Assembly: GCF_001808185.1 (NCBI RefSeq) | Contig: NZ_CP017668.1 | Coordinates: 434,001-498,000, forward strand | DNA: 64,000 nucleotides | Reading direction: 5' to 3' | Source of the DNA: Jeongeupia sp. USM3 | GTDB taxonomy: Bacteria > Pseudomonadota > Gammaproteobacteria > Burkholderiales > Chitinibacteraceae | Shown here: one piece after another, positions 58,124 to 64,000 of the stretch | How positions within the stretch are numbered: position 1 is the stretch's first letter | Layout: each line of letters begins with the position of its first letter | Notes under the pieces: generated by a model | What the model saw: only the letters and a program-made list of their open reading frames with translations | The model's database searches: none | Told to the model about the DNA's origin: nothing | Program-made: the position numbers and the translations under genes

Positions 58124-60658
58124 TCAGACCGCGAGCACGCGCGCCTCGCCGTTCCCGATCAGCCCGTTCTGCGCCAGATAATGCAGCAGCTCGACGTCGC
58201 AGAGCGGCGGCGCATACAGGTAGCCCTGCACGACATGACAGCCGGTCCGCCGCAGGAAGTAAGCCTGCTGCTGCGTTTCGACGCCCTCCGCGATCACCCT
58301 GAGGCGCAGCTTCTTCGCCATCGCGACGATCGCCTCGGCGATGGCGCCGCTGTCCTCGTCATCCGGCGCGCTCTCGATGAACGAACGGTCGATCTTGAGT
58401 GTATCGAGCGGAAAATGCCGCAAGTTCGACAGTGACGAATAGCCGGTCCCGAAGTCGTCGATCGCCAGCAGCACGCCCATTTCCCGCAGTTGCGCAAGAA
58501 TGCGCACCGCGCGGTCCGGGTTCTGCATGATCATGCTTTCGGTGATCTCCAGCTCGAGCCGGTCGGCCGGCAGTTGCGCCCGGGCCAGCGCCGTTGCGAC
58601 CTGCTGCGGCAACTGCTCGCGCATGAACTGCCTTGGCGACAGGTTGACGGCGACGCGCGGGATGTCGTGGCCGGCGTCGAGCCAGTCGCGCATCTTCCGG
58701 CACGCCTCGATCAGCACCCACTCGCCGATCGGCACGATCAGGCCGTTTTCCTCGGCCAGCGGAATGAAGCTCGCCGGCGGCACCAGCCCCAGTTGCGGGT
58801 GCGACCAGCGCAGCAAGGCTTCGACGCCATAGAGCGTACCGGCGGCAAGGTCGACCTGCGGCTGGAAGTAGAGACAGAGCTCGTCGCGCTCGAGCGCATG
58901 ACGCAGGCCGTTCTCGAGCACCAGGTGCTCGAAGGCGCGGACATTCATTTCCGGCGCAAAGAACTGGAAGGTGTTCTTGCCGAGCTCCTTGGCGCGGTAC
59001 ATCGCCACGTCGGCGTTCTTGATCAGTTGCGCCGGCAGCAGGCCGTCACTGGGGAACAGGCTGATGCCGATCGAGCAGGTCACGAACAGCTCGTGCCCCT
59101 GGATCAGCACCGGTTGCCCCAGCCGGCTCAGCAGGCGCTCGGCGACGGCAGCGACATCGTCGGCACTCTGCATGCCGCGCAGCAGCACGGTGAATTCGTC
59201 CCCGCCGAGCCGGGCGGTAATGTCGCCATCCTTGAGCGAGCCGCGCAGACGCTGTGACACCACCTTCAGCAGCTCGTCGCCGACATCGTGCCCAAGGCTG
59301 TCGTTGATCGCCTTGAAGCGATCCAGGTCGAGAAACAGCAAGGCAAAAGGCTCGGCCGACTCATGCTCGGCCGCCTGCCTCAGCGCCGCATGCATTGCGC
59401 TGCGGTTGCGCAACTGCGTCAGCGCGTCGTGATTGGCCAGGAAGTGCAGACGCAGTTCGGCTTCCTTGCGGTGCGTGTAGTCAGAAAACACGCCGACGTA
59501 ATTGCTGACGTTGCCGACCTCGTCGCGCACCGCGCTGATCGACAGCCAGGCCGGGTAAGTCTCGCCATTCTTGCGGCGATCGAGCATTTCCCCTTCCCAG
59601 TGGCCGTGCTCGGCCAGCCGGGTGACCATTTCGCGATTCTTCTCGCGCGAGCGGCGGTGCTCGCCGAACATCCGCGACGTTTTGCCGATCGCCTCGTTGG
59701 CGCCGAAACCGGTAACGCGGCTGAACGCCGGATTCACCGCGACGATGCGCGCCTGCGCATCGGTAATCAGGATGCCTTCCGATGCGTTGTCGAACACCTG
59801 TGCCGCCAGCCGCACGCTGCGGGCCGCCGCCGCTTCGTCGCGGTACGACGCCGCCATCAGCAGTCCGGCAACGGCGACGGTAAAGAGGTGGAGCATGATC
59901 GACAGATCGTCGGCGCCGGGCAGGCTGAGCCCGTGCAGTATGGCCGTCGCCACCATGACGGCGGTCGCCATCGTGCAGCCGTTGCCGATATGCCCCAGCC
60001 GCAGCGCGGACCAGATGATCAGCAGGAACAGCAGGAACTGCAGGTTGGCCAGCCCCTCGCCGTAATGGCGGTAGATCAGCATCGTCCCGACCGCGGTCAC
60101 CGTGACCAGCAATGTCAGCTCGATCAGCCGGTTGGCGTTGAAGCTGCGCAGCTCGGAGCGCAGGCCGGCGGCAAACGGCACCACGATCAGGATGCCGAGT
60201 GCCTCGCCCATTGTGCGCTCGATCCACAAGCCGATGGTATTGAGTTCCCGCCCCGGCTCGAATACGCCGAAAACGATCGACACGAAGGTTGCCGCCAGCA
60301 GCACACCGACCAGCGGCCCGGCAACGAGCAGCCGCAATGCATCGCGGACGCGGACGTCACCCGATGCCGCCAGCCCCGGCAGCAGGCCGACGACCAGCAG
60401 CGCCTGCAGCACCTGCGCCAGTGCGACCAGCGCGATGGCCGGCAGCGACAAGCCGCTCAGGGCCGGCAGCACCCAGGCCGCCAGCGCCAGCGCCGGCCAC
60501 GCGCGGGAGCCGAGCAGCAGCAGGCCGGCCACCGCGACACCGACATGCGGCGCAACCAGCGAGCCGTACTGGCCGGGCGTCACGAACAGCCAGGACAGAC
60601 ACTGCGCCACACCATAGAGCCCCGCCAGTTGCGCTTCGCGCCACCACCGTACCGACAT
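58124..60658 (-). CDS. MASE1-PAS-GGDEF-EAL cyclic-di-GMP protein
   Basis: 844 residues. About eight TM helices form an N-terminal MASE1 sensor (to about residue 285). A PAS domain (LAAQVFDNASEGILITDAQA) follows, then GGDEF with the intact active site ARLGGDEFTVLL and then EAL with TLYGVEALLRW, ITESMIM, IDDFGTGYSS and IAEGVETQQQ. Both active sites look intact, so it could make or break c-di-GMP depending on signal. The ATG at 60658 follows GGAGGGG; longer frames upstream are not MASE1-like. Divergent from mfd over 113 bases; MASE1 ligands are unknown. Confidence 0.93.
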   Translation of the reverse strand: MSVRWWREAQLAGLYGVAQCLSWLFVTPGQYGSLVAPHVGVAVAGLLLLGSRAWPALALAAWVLPALSGLSLPAIALVALAQVLQALLVVGLLPGLAASGDVRVRDALRLLVAGPLVGVLLAATFVSIVFGVFEPGRELNTIGLWIERTMGEALGILIVVPFAAGLRSELRSFNANRLIELTLLVTVTAVGTMLIYRHYGEGLANLQFLLFLLIIWSALRLGHIGNGCTMATAVMVATAILHGLSLPGADDLSIMLHLFTVAVAGLLMAASYRDEAAAARSVRLAAQVFDNASEGILITDAQARIVAVNPAFSRVTGFGANEAIGKTSRMFGEHRRSREKNREMVTRLAEHGHWEGEMLDRRKNGETYPAWLSISAVRDEVGNVSNYVGVFSDYTHRKEAELRLHFLANHDALTQLRNRSAMHAALRQAAEHESAEPFALLFLDLDRFKAINDSLGHDVGDELLKVVSQRLRGSLKDGDITARLGGDEFTVLLRGMQSADDVAAVAERLLSRLGQPVLIQGHELFVTCSIGISLFPSDGLLPAQLIKNADVAMYRAKELGKNTFQFFAPEMNVRAFEHLVLENGLRHALERDELCLYFQPQVDLAAGTLYGVEALLRWSHPQLGLVPPASFIPLAEENGLIVPIGEWVLIEACRKMRDWLDAGHDIPRVAVNLSPRQFMREQLPQQVATALARAQLPADRLELEITESMIMQNPDRAVRILAQLREMGVLLAIDDFGTGYSSLSNLRHFPLDTLKIDRSFIESAPDDEDSGAIAEAIVAMAKKLRLRVIAEGVETQQQAYFLRRTGCHVVQGYLYAPPLCDVELLHYLAQNGLIGNGEARVLAV

Positions 60659-60732
60659 TGCCCCTCCTCGTATTCTTATCCGCCAGATGGTCTTCGCCAC
60701 ATGGCTTGTACTGAAGCTTTCATCGCCACCGG

Positions 60733-60738
60733 TATAAT
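60733..60738 (+). promoter_or_regulatory. Consensus -10 box of mfd
   Basis: TATAAT, 34 bases before the mfd ATG, inside the 113-base divergent spacer. There is no convincing -35 at 16-18 bases. Confidence 0.5.
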
Positions 60739-60771
60739 CGGGGCTATTTCCGATTGCCGCACAATCCGCAC

Positions 60772-64000
<3,229 letters not shown>

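Overview
This 64 kb, GC-rich (mostly about 65% by eye) chromosomal window looks like a free-living Gram-negative betaproteobacterium of the Neisseriales type (Chromobacteriaceae/Chitinibacteraceae-like). That placement is an inference from protein resemblance and gene content: large NAD-dependent glutamate dehydrogenase, AdhE, secreted GH18 chitinase, Arn lipid A modification genes and an Atm1-type ABC exporter. There is no rRNA, tRNA, CRISPR array, prophage or intact insertion sequence. Most of the window is tightly packed core genome.

Layout. 1-3.0 kb: left edge of a leftward arnT-arnB-arnC cluster that adds aminoarabinose to lipid A. 3.1-7.0 kb: an Smr-domain protein and two tandem secreted DUF1254/DUF1214 paralogues. 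7.0-7.75 kb: a gene-free stretch holding a decayed piece of an IS3-family transposase. 7.75-16.2 kb: mutS, a small unknown gene, rluB, greB, an orphan membrane sensor kinase, thyA and folA. 16.2-19.9 kb: rpe-gph, apaG and an Atm1-like exporter. 20.0-24.6 kb: a serine uptake and deamination pair, then a chemoreceptor. 24.6-36.5 kb: prfB-lysS, the 1581-residue NAD-glutamate dehydrogenase, a DUF1631 protein and an ABC-F protein.

36.5-48.1 kb is the most accessory-looking part. It holds an ascorbate-family PTS operon (ulaC-ulaB-ulaA) without catabolic genes, divergent from an unrecognised AAA-type ATPase across a palindrome-rich spacer. Next come adhE with a perfect FNR/ANR box, a small DUF4124-like protein, and a P-type cation ATPase with two universal stress proteins. 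Together they suggest low-oxygen or energy-stress physiology.

48.1-64 kb: a small basic protein, cysS, a chitinase, the recN-tadA pair, nadK divergent from hrcA, mltB, rlmB, a MASE1-PAS-GGDEF-EAL protein and mfd, which runs off the right edge.

Notable points are the palindromic control region between the PTS operon and the ATPase gene, the FNR box upstream of adhE, a prfB without the usual programmed frameshift, the IS3 relic and the paired DUF1254 genes. I found no convincing wholly new multi-gene system. The PTS/ATPase divergon is the best candidate for follow-up.
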